A stretch of DNA of 64,000 bases, taken from contig JBHGNT010000012.1 in the NCBI GenBank assembly GCA_043228905.1, forward strand, positions 11,780,001 to 11,844,000. Reading direction: 5' to 3'. Positions within the stretch are counted from its first letter, which is position 1, and the number at the start of each line of letters is the position of its first letter. Under the pieces are notes generated by a model. The model was not told where the DNA came from. It ran no database searches and saw only the letters and a list, made by a program, of their open reading frames with translations. This DNA is from Azolla caroliniana (Eukaryota > Polypodiophyta). Shown here one piece after another: positions 22,711 to 33,880 of the stretch. The translations under genes and the position numbers were made by a program.

Positions 22711-23350
22711 TGTCGCGTTGTTACGCGCGTGCGTGGAGAAAGGAGGGACCACGGGGGTCTTGGACTAGGGAGTAGAGGAGAAGGAATCGGACATGGAATG
22801 GAAGCCTTGCTCAAGAAGGAGAAGAATGAACAAGAGATTAACTCGAATAAGAGGAAGATGGAGACAAGAAGATCAACAAGATATATTAAAACGAAATGAA
22901 CGATTACAAAACGGTGGCCGCGTAGGCCGCACCAAACGACTACTCGAAACCCTAACCCTAACCCTAACGCTTGACCTACGTGGTATACCTCGCACACTCA
23001 AAATAGGCAACCCCCACAATGGTGCCTTCTCTCTCCTTTTATAGCACAAGGAGGGAAGACCGCTTACAAAGGTGAGACTAAAATATCCCCTTTCATTCAA
23101 AGGGGATATTTGCCTTGATTTGGGGGAGGGTGAGATTGATGGCCCCTTAACTCCCACCTCCTCACAAACAACTAGGTACCTATGTATCACATAGTACCTC
23201 TCTCTCTCTCTCTCTCTCTCACGTGGATGTGCGTACAACCACATCACCTTTATACTATTACAAATACATTATGTACGTGTGCAACGTTGCACATCGCTCT
23301 TTGGCTCTCGTTGCTCGGGTTTCCGCTTGTGAACGAAAATCTTCACGACA
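22711..23350 (-). repeat. Element A 3' LTR
   Basis: Plus-strand ends tgtcgcg...cttcacgaca. Carries three TTAGGG-type units (minus strand, about 22968-22947), a CT run (about 23200-23220) and an ataaaag box on the minus strand near 23040. Confidence 0.9.
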
Positions 23351-24487
23351 TCCGCCCCCACCTAACTGCACATCCTCCGGTATGTGCCAAAACATAGGGG
23401 AGAGAACACGAGATTTTCGGCCACGATGACCGGCCGAGTCCTTAGCGTTCTCGTGGGCCTGCCCGGCTTTGTCTTCCACTTCGAGCAAGACCACCCCGTC
23501 CACACGAACCACCGCCGCCTTCCGGCCCACCATCCTCGCCGAATGGTCTCGAACCGTCGGCGCCATCCGATCCGCCACACTCGACGATGTTCGCCGAATC
23601 GTTGCCTCCACCCGATCCGCCACGTCCACCGTGGGTCCTCGAACCACCGACTACATCCGACCCGCCGTATCCGATGCCCGTGCTTTCCTCCCCGTTCGGT
23701 CCTCCCGAACGCCGTCGCCGACCCGGTTGCTCTTCCTTTGTCCGCCTTGTATATCCTCCGGATGCGCTCCCGGTCGCATGCCGGATTCCGCCCTTTGCGT
23801 GCCGCACACCTCGGCGTGCCGACTCTCTCCGCTCCGCGCTTGCCTTCCATAGGCTTTCCCCGTATGTCGATGTTGCCCTCCGAATGCGTGCTCGTGCTTC
23901 GGTCCTTCGATGACCCCATCATGCGTTTTTCGCTTTCCCCTTTTTCGCTTTCCCCTTTTTCGCCGTGCTCTCTCGTAGTAGAGCGTATCGTCATCCTGAC
24001 CTCCGTGTCGGTTTCCCTCGAGGCTCTCGTTATCAGCTCGCCTCGACTTGCGCCCTCTTGGCTCTCTTGGCCTTGTATGCCCTCCGGGAAGCCGTCGCGC
24101 TTTCTCTTCCCGGTGTGTACCCCGTTGTTCTCCGCGCATCTCCTCCGCTTTCCTAGATAGATACGACTCTCCGCTCATGCCGATCGCGCTCGGCCCATGT
24201 CGTCGATCTTGGTGTTTCGCCGCGCCGTCCTTCGTCCCGCCCTTGCCTCTCGAAGGCTTGACCTGACCGTCATCGTTGGTCAATCGTTGTCGCCCATCCG
24301 CCGTATGCATGCTTGTGTCTTGGCCCTCCACCAGCCGTATTGCATGCGTCTCGTGTCGTGCTTCCGGCGTAGACCCGACCTCCGCGTCGGTCTCCAACTC
24401 CTCGCCGCCACCCACTGTCTCTCCGGTCTCACGTTGATCCGCAACCGCCGAAGTCTCTAGAATGGGTGTGGAAGGTCCCTCTCGCTC
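23351..24487 (-). other. Element A GC-rich tail of the coding region
   Basis: GC-rich with long overlapping open frames on both strands and no recognised domain. The minus frames are rich in Arg, Gly and Glu and include FHT-type repeats related to those in 24488-25696. Probably the decayed distal end of the element A ORF followed by the polypurine tract at 23351-23362. Confidence 0.45.
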
Positions 24488-25696
24488 TCAATCTTCTAGC
24501 AAGCCGTGATCACCGTGCCCACTAGGCCTCCTTCTCGCTCTCACCGGCTCCCACCGTAACCATACCCGACCGGCTACGAATTGATCAAACAATCCGAGTC
24601 TTGCCGGCTTCCTTCGGTTTGGGCCCGGTTGACCGGCCCCCGCTTCACTCTTCTTCCGCTCCGCCTCCCGGCCGGGTCGGGTTACCGACCGGCTCATCTT
24701 TCGGTCGGGTTGATTCCCGACTCGCTCCTCGATGCCGCTCCGGACCTCTCCTTCGGTCTTTTTGCACGTGCCCACTCCGGGCCTCTCATCTTCACTGCCA
24801 CCGCCCATCTCCCCGGTCTTATGTCCGCGCTCGGGCGCAACCGCCGAAGTCTCCGGCCCCGGTGTCGAGGGATCTCGCCTCCGTCCGCTACAAACCTCCT
24901 CTTCGTCATTTCGGTTGCTCGCCTTGCCGCCGCCACCGTCCGTTTTTCTAGGTCTCACACCGGCTCTCGGGCCGGTTGCCGGAGTCTCTAGGACCGGTGT
25001 GTGGAAGGTCGCGGCACCGCCGCTCGTCTCCTCTTCTTCCTCGGTTTCGCAAGCCTCGAGTATGCTCGCGAAATCCTCGTAGAACGTTTCGGGCAACCGC
25101 GTCCTGAAACTTTCGCCCACTCTCGAAGTGGCGTCCTTTGCTCCGTAGATATCGGCCTCATCCATGGTTGTCCTCTTTCCACAAGTCCAGAGGGTCGCTC
25201 GCTCCGCACCCTCTCCCACATCGTCGTCGTGGTTGTCCGCCTTGCCGCCGCCACCGTTCATTACCCTAAGTCTCATGCGGGCACTCGGGCCGGCCGCCGG
25301 GGTCTCTTGAACCGGTGCGTGTAAGGTAGCAACGCCGCCGCTCGTCGATGCTATGCCCGTAGCCACCTCCATTCGGACATCGTTGTCCGTGGCTACCCCG
25401 CCTCCGTATATGCAAGCATCAATTATGCTTGCCGCCTCCTCTTCCACGGTCTCCTTACCGTTGTCTTGGTTGCCCGCCTTGCCGCCGCCACCGCCCGTCG
25501 CTCTAGGTCTCACGTCGGCAATCGGGCCGACCGCCAGTGCCTCTAGGGCCGGTGTGTGTAAGGTCGCGGCACCGCCGCTTGTCTCCTCCTCCCTCGATGT
25601 TTCAGGCCGCCATGTCCCGAATCCGTAGTTACCGGCCTTCATGGCCGTCCATTCGCCGCAAGACGAGAGAGTTGCTCTTTTCGCACCCTCTCCCAT
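24488..25696 (-). CDS. Element A repetitive C-terminal ORF
   Basis: 402 codons open. At least three copies of a module of about 35-40 residues (near residues 44, 122 and 240) read roughly HTPxxETPAxGPxAxxRxR followed by GGGGKAxN and an acidic patch; a fourth, looser copy (STPGPETSAVAP) follows. Related PETWAV modules occur in element B, so it is a family trait. It probably continues the gag frame of 25698-26369 through a frameshift. Low complexity, likely disordered; function unknown. Confidence 0.5.
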   Translation of the reverse strand: MGEGAKRATLSSCGEWTAMKAGNYGFGTWRPETSREEETSGGAATLHTPALEALAVGPIADVRPRATGGGGGKAGNQDNGKETVEEEAASIIDACIYGGGVATDNDVRMEVATGIASTSGGVATLHAPVQETPAAGPSARMRLRVMNGGGGKADNHDDDVGEGAERATLWTCGKRTTMDEADIYGAKDATSRVGESFRTRLPETFYEDFASILEACETEEEEETSGGAATFHTPVLETPATGPRAGVRPRKTDGGGGKASNRNDEEEVCSGRRRDPSTPGPETSAVAPERGHKTGEMGGGSEDERPGVGTCKKTEGEVRSGIEERVGNQPDRKMSRSVTRPGREAERKKSEAGAGQPGPNRRKPARLGLFDQFVAGRVWLRWEPVRARRRPSGHGDHGLLED

Positions 25697-25697
25697 G

Positions 25698-26369
25698 TCA
25701 CCATCGTACGCTCTCCCGGCCTCCGTATAGGCCCCCGTCTTCTACGTCTAGGGAGGCTTCTTCCTCCGCATCCTCCGATCGCCTCCGGCCCGTCTCCATA
25801 ACAAGCCCTTCTTCGGCTCCGATTTTCGCCTTTACAAGCTCGCATGCCTCCCGTATTACCACCTCTAGGTCGAGCTCCTCTGAACCGTTTTGCGTTGAGC
25901 TCTCTTCCGGCGGTAGTGCATACCCACTCACCGCTCTCTCTTCTCCGCCGCTCGCGGGCCGTGTTGTGGCCGACCACCTCGCATCATGTTGCCGGCACCC
26001 CCACCGATCGAACTCATGCCGACCTCTTCCTTCCGGTTCCATGTACCCGTACACCTCCAATAGAGCTCCCTCGAAGGACTCCCATGACTCGTGAGCTTCT
26101 CGTAGCTCCTTGACGTCCTTGTGCACCGATACGGCCGCCACTCGCGGAAAATACTCTAGTCGCATCGCCTCGTCCACGCCCCCTTTCGCCATCTCGGCCT
26201 TGTAGGCTCCCAAAATTTTTAGGACCTCATTCCCATTGAACCGGCCGACTCGATCAACCACCCTTTCGACGGCTTGTTGAGCCGCATCTCGCTTCACCAT
26301 CTTCCGTATGGCTTCCATCACGATCTTTGCCATCATCTCCTCGAAGTCAAAGTCTTCTTCCATCTCCAT
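25698..26369 (-). CDS. Element A gag
   Basis: Starts MEMEEDFDFEEMMAKIVMEA; contains RFNGNEVLKILGAYKAEM and WESFEGALLEVYGY, the same gag core as elements B, D and F (RFSGKDATSYLASYRAEM in D). The start lies just inside the primer site of the right LTR, as expected for gag. No zinc knuckle is seen in this frame. Confidence 0.65.
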   Translation of the reverse strand: MEMEEDFDFEEMMAKIVMEAIRKMVKRDAAQQAVERVVDRVGRFNGNEVLKILGAYKAEMAKGGVDEAMRLEYFPRVAAVSVHKDVKELREAHESWESFEGALLEVYGYMEPEGRGRHEFDRWGCRQHDARWSATTRPASGGEERAVSGYALPPEESSTQNGSEELDLEVVIREACELVKAKIGAEEGLVMETGRRRSEDAEEEASLDVEDGGLYGGRESVRW

Positions 26370-26406
26370 GCTCCCTTGCTGCCCTTCACGTCGGGTTCAC
26401 CAAATA

Positions 26407-27042
26407 TGTCGCGTTGTTACGCGCGTGCGTGGAGAAAGGAGGGACCACGGGGGTCTTGGACTAGGGAGTAGAGGAGAAGGAATCGGACATGGAATGGAAG
26501 CCTTGCTCAAGAAGGAGAAGAATGAACAAGAGATTAACTCGAATAAGAGGAAGATGGAGACAAGAAGATCAACAAGATATATTAAAACGAAATGAACGAT
26601 TACAAAACGGTGGCCGCGTAGGCCGCACCAAACGACTACTCGAAACCCTAACCCTAACCCTAACGCTTGACCTACGTGGTATACCTCGCACACTCAAAAT
26701 AGGCAACCCCCACAATGGTGCCTTATCTCTCCTTTTATAGCACAAGGAGGGAAGACCGCTTACAAAGGTGAGACTAAAATATCCCCTTTCATTCAAAGGG
26801 GATATTTGCCTTGATTTGGGGGAGGGTGAGATTGATGGCCCCTTAACTCCCACCTCCTCACAAACAACTAGGTACCTATGTACCGCATAGTACCTCTCTC
26901 TCTCTCTCTCTCACGTGGATGTGCGTACAACCACATCACCTTTATACTATTACAAATACATTATGTACGTGTGCAACGTTGCACATCGCTCTTTGGCTCT
27001 CGTTGCTCAGGTTTCCTCTTGTGGACAAAAATCTTCACGACA
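26407..27042 (-). repeat. Element A 5' LTR with primer-binding site
   Basis: Almost identical to 22711-23350 (a few substitutions, shorter CT run), so the insertion is fairly recent. On the minus strand it is followed by TATTTGGTGAACCCGACG (26406-26389), the primer site also present in elements B and D. Confidence 0.9.
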
Positions 27043-27046
27043 ACGC

Positions 27047-28600
27047 CTCAACCTAATAGGTTTTGGACAAATTTTCATGCGCCAACATAAATTAGACCCT
27101 TTCCATCACTGTCTGGTTCATCCTTTTGTCCAGCCCGCTTAACTCAAGCGTCTTCGGCACTATATACTCTAACCAAATACCTTGTAATCAGCAGTATTCT
27201 TTGAACTGCCCTCTGTACTCGCCTCCATTGTCCATCTGGATTGCCTTCAACTTTTGCCCAGATTCCCTTTCAGTCTCGGCCTGAAACCCCTTGAACACGC
27301 TCGGTACTTGATCCTTTGATTTTAACACGTAAGCCCACAACTTACGACTATAATCATTAATGAAGGTTACGAAGTACTATCCACCGGAATGAGATCTTGC
27401 ATCTACATAGCATACATCAATGTGTACAAGTTCCAAGGCATTCTTTCTTCGCATCGAGGGCCTAGGGCGAAAAACAATCCCTATTTTGTTTGTCGGCTAG
27501 GTAATCAACACATTTTTCTAGATGCACATTTTTCATCTCCAGTAGGAGATCTTTCTTATCTAGCATTTGCATCCTCGTTTGACTCATATGGCATAAACTC
27601 TACATTCGTGCATGCAATACATACAATGTATTTTGCTTCTTGCCCTGAGCCACAATTAAGTTCCCCTAGCAGAATTTCTAGATTCCATTATGGAAGCTAC
27701 CATTGTAGCCCTCATCGTCCAACCATCCAGTCAATATAAGATTCAGGCTAATATCTGGTACATGGCGCATGGCCTTGAGTACCATTCTGCAACTTATCGA
27801 TGTCAGCAAACTCTCCGAAATCTTCTTCGGTTCAGCAATGTACAACTCCCCCTTTGTCCTTCTGATAGTGTCAATAGTTCTTCTAGAAGTTCCTTGGCTT
27901 CCCACAGTAGAAGCATGTGGAACTTTTCTCTATGGGGGTCTCTCTGCAAGCCCCTCCCTCTCCTAGGGTCTTCTTCTACTATTAGGGCCTTCTAGTCAGG
28001 GGTAGTGTCTTTGTCCTTTCATAGAGCTTCTTAGTTTAGTAAGCTTGACTCTAGGACATCTAAAGTCAGTTGTTTCCCATGTGGTGCAAAGACTCCTAAG
28101 GTCACCACAAGGGTTTCCTAGCTGTCTGGAAGGGAGCCGATCAACAACAAGGCTAGTACCTAGTCGACCAGAGGTACTTCGAGGGAGATTGTTTTATTTA
28201 CGAGCCCTTGAAAGGCATTTAGGTGGTCGGCCATGCTCAACATCCTAGTATCTCAACCTCACAATCTTTATAAAGACTGAGACTCGATTCAATGTGCTTT
28301 TCGTTTTAAACATGCTCTCAATCTTCTTCTAGAGCACATCCGCCTTTGTCTCATCATTAAAGTTGTTATATAGACTCGTGTCTATAAAACACCTTATGTA
28401 TACGGCTGCATTGAGATGCATGGCTTCCCAAACCAGTGTATCTATCTTGTTTGGCTTGGCACTGCCGTATTGGACCGATAGCCACAGATCCTTGCACATT
28501 AGCATGTCTCTCATCTTGGACATCCGAACTGAGTAGTTTGGACTAGTCAACTTGAGCATCCTGCCAAGTTATTTGTCCATATTTCACTCTAATACTAGTT
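27047..28600 (-). pseudogene. Copia C2 gag, pre-integrase and integrase N-terminal part
   Basis: From right to left: primer-like AGTATTAGAG near 28590, gag MLKLTSPNYSVRMSKMRDML with YIRCFIDTSLYNNFNDE, pre-integrase HVPDISLNLILTGWLDDEGY (about 27750), then integrase pieces. Close to C5 gag and pre-integrase (58526 and 60265), hence the same copia family. Many stops. It resumes left of element A at 22710. Confidence 0.7.
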
Positions 28601-29270
28601 TGTTGGGAAAATCGACGAATATAGGATAAAAGACAAAGAGACAAGATATGAAACAAAGAAAAATAAACACAAGTACACCAGAATTTATCATGGAAAACCC
28701 TAACGGGAAAAACCACGGGAGGACTCTGAAACAACTTCACTATGAGTGGATATACAAAGTGTTCTTCCCTGACGTACATGGTTATTACATGTTGGGTGGA
28801 ACAACTTCACTATGAGTGGATATACAAAGTGTTATTCCTTGACGTATAGGGGTTATTACATGTTATTACAAGCTCAACATGGGCTGAACCTGTTGGATAA
28901 GCCAGTAGGTCAGACCGGAATCGATCTGGTTGGCTAGGCCCACTTTCCGAACCAAATGTTGGATTGGATGATGAAGCCAGATATTGGAGTCAAATGACAA
29001 AGCCGGATGTCGGATCCGGACTGGATGACGAAACGTCACACGTGCCGACATGTCCTGTTCTATTAAATAGGTCCAACATAGGAAATTAGTGTCAGATGCT
29101 CTTTTAAGAGCATTGAAGTATATGCCAGTACTTCTTAACAGCCTGGACAGATGGGCTTGTATATATAAAGTGCACATAAGCAATATGTAAAAAACTGAGC
29201 ACTATGTAATAGAATTTTTTGTTGTTTGGTCTCACTCAAAAAATGAGGTGAGCACCTCGAAACCAAATGA
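28601..29270 (-). mobile_element. Probable C2 5' LTR
   Basis: Plus strand begins tgttggg beside the primer-like site. On the minus strand it holds TTTATATATAC near 29168. An internal tandem duplication of about 70 bp (28729-28860) is visible. The outer border before the chromovirus target site (29271) is uncertain. Confidence 0.4.
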
Positions 29271-29275
29271 GGTGT

Positions 29276-29358
29276 TGTCACAAAAAATACTAAGACAAAG
29301 AGGGACTTAGTACTAAAAGATGCAAATTAGTACTAAAAGAGAGAAAAGGGTGTAGAAC

Positions 29359-29400
<42 letters not shown>

Positions 29401-29700
29401 TGATAACAAAAGACATATTATATTATATGAAGAGTAAGTACAAGAATAGATATGAGGCTTTAGACTGGTGTTAAACATATTTGGTTTGAAATAGTGCCTT
29501 GTGCCTCCTTTTATAGTGTTTTCAGGAGTACTCTTGAAGTTTCTAGAATGTTCTAGAGAAATCTGGAAATATACATCAATTTTCTATAGTGAAATAATAA
29601 ATGAAAATAACATCCTTCATATTACAATATATAGTCTAATGGCAAGGGCTCGACCCATGTAACATAAGGTTCTGGGTTCGAATCTTGTCATATCATGACA
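29276..29700 (-). repeat. Chromovirus 1 3' LTR
   Basis: Runs tgtcaca...atcatgaca on the plus strand; has a GA run (29363-29395), a minus-strand TATAAAAGG near 29515, and a tRNA-like segment at its plus-strand right end (about 29632-29700) with a ggttcgaatc B-box. Confidence 0.85.
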
Positions 29701-29719
29701 CTATCATGTTACGATTCAT

Positions 29720-31068
29720 TTTGGATTGAGGACTTGGTTTGTCTGGATATTGATGATGGAAGTCTTCAAGAAGAGCACGAGCATTGGTCACATTCTCTAT
29801 TGGTTCCCAAGTACGCTCGCTAGGGGTATATCCTAGCCAATCGACTAGATAGTAGAGCTTGTTGTGAACAATCTTGGAATCGAGGATGGCGGCAACCTTG
29901 TACTCAGGTCCATCTTCAAGTTCGATCGAAGGTGGAGGTGGTTTGATATGACCTGGGATAGTGCTGTCCTGATAGGGTTCTAGAAGAGAACTATGAAATA
30001 CCGGATGTATCCGTAGTTACGGAGGTAGATTGAGACGAAAAGCGACATCATTAATTTTTCCGATAATACGGAAAGGACCCAATCATCGATAATCCATTTT
30101 ATTGCATGGGGGAGTAGTCTTGATGTGTCGTCATAATAGCCATACCCAATCTCGAATGTTAAAACTGGATGGAAGCCGATGACGATCCGCATAATCCTTG
30201 TGTGTTTGGTGAGCTTGTTGTAAATGAGTAGATAAATCCGCTTGTATCTTGCGTAATCGCTCCAAACGATCCTCTGCACAAGGATTTGTGGGTAACTCCG
30301 GAGTTTCGAATACACACCACCGGGGACGATAGCCTGTATAAGCATAAAATGGTGTAATCTTAGTCGATGAGTGGACAGAGTTATTATACGCAAATTCAGT
30401 GAAGTGGAGAATATCCACCAAGTCATCTTGGTGATAGCTTAGAAAACACCGAAGATAATGTTCCAGCGTTTGATTTGTTCGTTCTGCCTGTTTGTCTGTT
30501 TGCGGGTGGTAGCCGGAGGAGAGGTTACAAGTGACTTTGATCATTTTGAAGAGGTGCTTCCAGAATTTTGGGATGAACTGGGGTCCACTGTCGCTGATGA
30601 TACTATCAGGGAGGCCATGATGCCGACATACCTCATGCATGACAGTTTCGGCGGTTTCTTCACTAGTGATTTCCTTAGTACATGGCAATAAATGGACCTG
30701 GACCATCTTTGTATATCGATCTACAATTGCTAAGATCACATCGAATGCCTTAGAAACTGTGATGAAATCTAGAGCAATGGATTGTCACGACTTGCTTGGA
30801 ATTAGTAATGGTTCTAATAAACCATATGGATGATGTCTTGGTATCTTTGCTCTACAACATGTGTCACATGTCCGAACATAATCTTCGATAAATCGTCACA
30901 TATGGGCCACCAGCATGATTGTTGTACTAAATCTAACGTTTTAGTACTACCAAAATGCCCAGCTATATATGTGTCATGACAACTTTGGACTACTCGAAGG
31001 CAACAAGAACCATTAGGAACATACAAGAGCTTCTTAAAGAATAGTAATCCATCATGACATTTGAATTG
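29720..31068 (-). pseudogene. Chromovirus 1 integrase with chromodomain
   Basis: HHCC finger remnants near 31000-30850 (SCHDTYIAGHFG, CDTCC). Core: AIVDRYTKMVQVHLLPC, DSIISDSGPQF, GYHPQTDKQAERTNQTLEHY (D-D-E, 30739-30131). A C-terminal region with HPVFHSSLLEPY follows, then the chromodomain EYKVAAILDSKIVHNKLYYL with DWLGY, TWEP and ALLEDFH at about 29910-29730. The chromodomain places it among chromoviruses, which direct integration to marked chromatin. Stops near 30090 and 30020. Confidence 0.85.
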
Positions 31069-32110
31069 TCAATAATCCGTACATGGTTGTTGCGACTGTG
31101 AACAAGACGCCCGAGGGGGATCAATTTGTTCTAGAATGGCTTGAGCAAAAGCATCAGTCTCCAAGTCCTCACGTATGGTATCGATAATGTGGGAATCCAA
31201 TGGCATATCAAAAGCCCGCGTTGCTTGCAGTTGTGCCAGTCCTAGGATTACTTGCTTTTGGTTATCGAATGTTGGCTCACCGCCGCGATAACGCATCTGC
31301 CTTCCCTTGCTGCTTCCCAAGACGATATGTAATTTTGAAGTCGAAACAAGTGAGGAATTGGGCCCACCAAGCTTGACGTCGATTTAATACACGAGCATTC
31401 TGGAAGTAGGCAAGATTTTTGTGATCACTGAATACAGTGACTTGATGAGAAGATCCCTCTAGAAAATGCCTCCATTGCGTAAAAGAGTCCACTATTGCTA
31501 ATAGCTCCTTATCATGAATTTCATAGTTGATTTCGGCGGCGTCAAACTTGCATGAGTGGAAAGCCACAGGATGTAGCTTTTCATCATCGCCTTGTTGTGA
31601 AAAAATGCTACCCAAGGCGAAATCCGACGCGTCTGCCTCAATGATGAAAGGTTTTGCTAAATCAAGATGAGCTAGAATAGGAGCTGATGTGAATGCCTTC
31701 TTAAGACTCTCAAAAGCCATGTTCGCTTCTTTAGACCAAACAAACGATTGCCCCTTCTTGGTAAGTTGTGTGAGAGGCAGAATAAGCTTTGAGTAGTCCG
31801 GTATAAACTTGTAGTAAAAATTGGCAAAGCCTAAAAAGCGTTGACCTTAGCTGGATCCATAGAGATGCTTTCCGAGGAGATTGACATCGCCCAGAAATTC
31901 CACTTGGTTGCACTCGAAACTACATTTTCTAGTTTTGCATAAAGACCTTGTTCTCGAAGCCGTTTTAGTACTAACAGTACATGAGAATCATGCTCTTCTT
32001 GGGTCTTCAAATAAACCAGTAGATCATCCAAATAGATGATCAAACAAACATCTAGGAGATCTCAGAATATATCATTCGCCATGTGCTGGAAGACTGCTGG
32101 TGCATTGGTG
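31069..32110 (-). pseudogene. Chromovirus 1 RT (3' part) and RNase H
   Basis: RT box IIYLDDLLVYLKTQEEH (about 32040); RNase H with EADASDFALGSIFSQQG, EKLHPVAFHS, NYEIHDKELLAIVDSF and VFSDHKNLAYF. The part between RT and RNase H (about 31900-31720) is frame-shifted relative to chromovirus 2. Confidence 0.85.
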
Positions 32111-32115
32111 AGACC

Positions 32116-32812
32116 TGTTAGGAAACAGGTCCCTCCGGATGGGAAGTAAGAAGAACAGTGCTGATGAGAATCTCGGCCGAGGCCGATAGCCGAAACCGGA
32201 TGAAGAGTACCCGGCTGCGGAAGACTCGGTGAGAACCGGATGTGGTGTACCCGGCAAGCGCCGAATGAGGAGTACCCGGCTACGGAGGACCCGGTGAGAA
32301 CCGGATGAGGAGTACCCGGCAAGAGCCGGATGGTGAATGCCCCGTGAGAAGTGCTCACCGGATGAAGGGACATATTTGTAAATATGTTTCTGAGAGTCCA
32401 TCGGGGCTATATTTGTAAATAGCCGAAAAGTCATATTAGTATAAATATGACTTAGGGCAAACTTTGTAGTAAGTTGTTGGCATTCTTGTTGGTGAAAGAC
32501 TAGAGAGCACGTAACAGTGTACAGAGAGAGAGAGAGAGGAAGAGGTCGTTGCCTCTGTTGTAACTGCCGCCTGTGGTGACGAAAGTGAGCACGAGGTCGT
32601 TGCCTCCGTGAGCTCACTGTTGTAATCATTGTGATATAGTGATAGTTTGGAGTTTGTGGACCCCCGTGGTTTTTCCCTCTCAGGGTTTTCCACGTTAAAC
32701 ATCCTGTGTACTCTTCTCTCCTTTGTGTCGTGTGTTCATACCCCATTTTCTGTGTTTGATTCTAAGCTCGGTTGTGGCCGAGTGTTACGTATGGAGCGTG
32801 TAGTTCCTGTCA
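32116..32812 (-). mobile_element. Solo LTR of the C5 copia family
   Basis: Plus strand starts tgttaggaaacaggtccctcc and ends ttcctgtca. It is flanked by a perfect TSD agacc (32111-32115 and 32813-32817) and interrupts the chromovirus RT between AFQHM and LTNAP codons. It matches the C5 LTR in its borders, the variable ccggatgaggagtacccgg minisatellite, the TATA region (tataaatatgac) and the 3' gctcggttgtggccgag. Despite the strand label, by comparison with C5 the LTR reads in plus orientation. No internal sequence remains: LTR-LTR recombination product. Confidence 0.9.
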
Positions 32813-32817
32813 AGACC

Positions 32818-33880
32818 GAATGACATGACCGTATACTCGAAGTGCCCATATCTGGTGCGAAACGCGGTCTTCCATTCATCTCCTGGTCAGATCCATACGA
32901 GGTTATATGCTCCTCGTAAGTCTATCTTTGTGAAGAGCCTTGCACCATTGATCCGTGCTAAATGACTTGAGATAAGGGGGATTGCATACCTATTCTTGAT
33001 GGTGACCTTATTCAAGCCACAGTAATCTACGACAAGACGAAGTGATCCATCCTTTTTCTTCACAAAGAAAATGGGTGAGCCGACTGGATATTTCAAATGT
33101 CGAATAAAACCATTTGCCAAGTTCTCCTCTATATAGGCTCGAAGAACTTCTAGCTCGGTTGATGACAAGTTGTAGATCGGGCCCCATGGTGACACTTTTC
33201 CCGGTTGTAAATCAATGGGGCAATCATACGGTCGGTGGTGAGGAAGCGTATTGGCTTGTACCTTATCGAACACATCGGCATAATAACGATACTTCTCTAG
33301 AAGTTGTACTGTGGATTTCTCTTTAGGGGAAGGTTTTACTGATACTACGAAGAAAAACATTGCTTCCTTGTGTCCTTCCTCACACAATTGATGTAGCGAA
33401 ATGGTTGCAATCCTATGAGTAGATCCCCGGATTTCTCTTGTTCTCCAATCTGTGTCTAGGTTATGTAATTCAAACCATGGTAACCCCAAGACAATTGAAT
33501 GGTCTGGACTACTAATTATATTAAATGATACTACACACACCAAGTTATCTAGGACAACCTAAATCGGCTCTAACTTTTCTACGATTTTTCCAGAAGCAAT
33601 GGGAAGACCATCAATAATTACTACAGATGTTGGGCAAGAAAGATTTCTTAGGGATATCTAATGAGCTTGGGCAAAATTCCTATCCATAAAGCAAGAATTG
33701 GCTCTGGAATCTAAGAGTGCTAAGACATGTACTGGAGGAATACGTTTAGTACTAACCATTACTTGAGCTAAGAACACATTGCTAACTTGCTTAGAGGATT
33801 TGGAACCACTAATGTGTTGCATAGATCTAGGGTTCTCCAACCAAACGGCTCCAATTTTGGTTGGACTTAATCGTTTAACT
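32818..33880 (-). pseudogene. Chromovirus 1 protease and RT (5' part)
   Basis: Protease: [20 protein letters not shown] (DSG changed to DSR) and [105 protein letters not shown]. The matching segment of chromovirus 2 has intact DSGA. Confidence 0.85.

Larger units (their letters stand above)
22711..27042 (-). mobile_element. Gag-only LTR element A (TR-GAG type)
   Basis: LTRs 22711-23350 and 26407-27042, nearly identical. Target flanks aacgc (22706-22710) and aacgc (27042-27046) share the terminal a with the LTR, so the TSD is 4 or 5 bp. The inserted copia integrase reads through when A is removed. On the minus strand the primer site TTGGTGAACCCGACG follows the right LTR and GGTGGGGGCGGA precedes the left one. 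The 3.06-kb interior encodes gag and a repetitive GC-rich C-terminal region only; no protease, RT or integrase motif is seen. It depends on another element for mobility. Confidence 0.85.

Noticed and set aside
23384-24160. 258-codon plus-strand ORF (and overlapping ones at 23469-23913)
   Set aside because: Antisense shadow of the GC-rich coding region of element A; Pro/Arg/Ser-rich composition, no family motif, no element signals on that strand.
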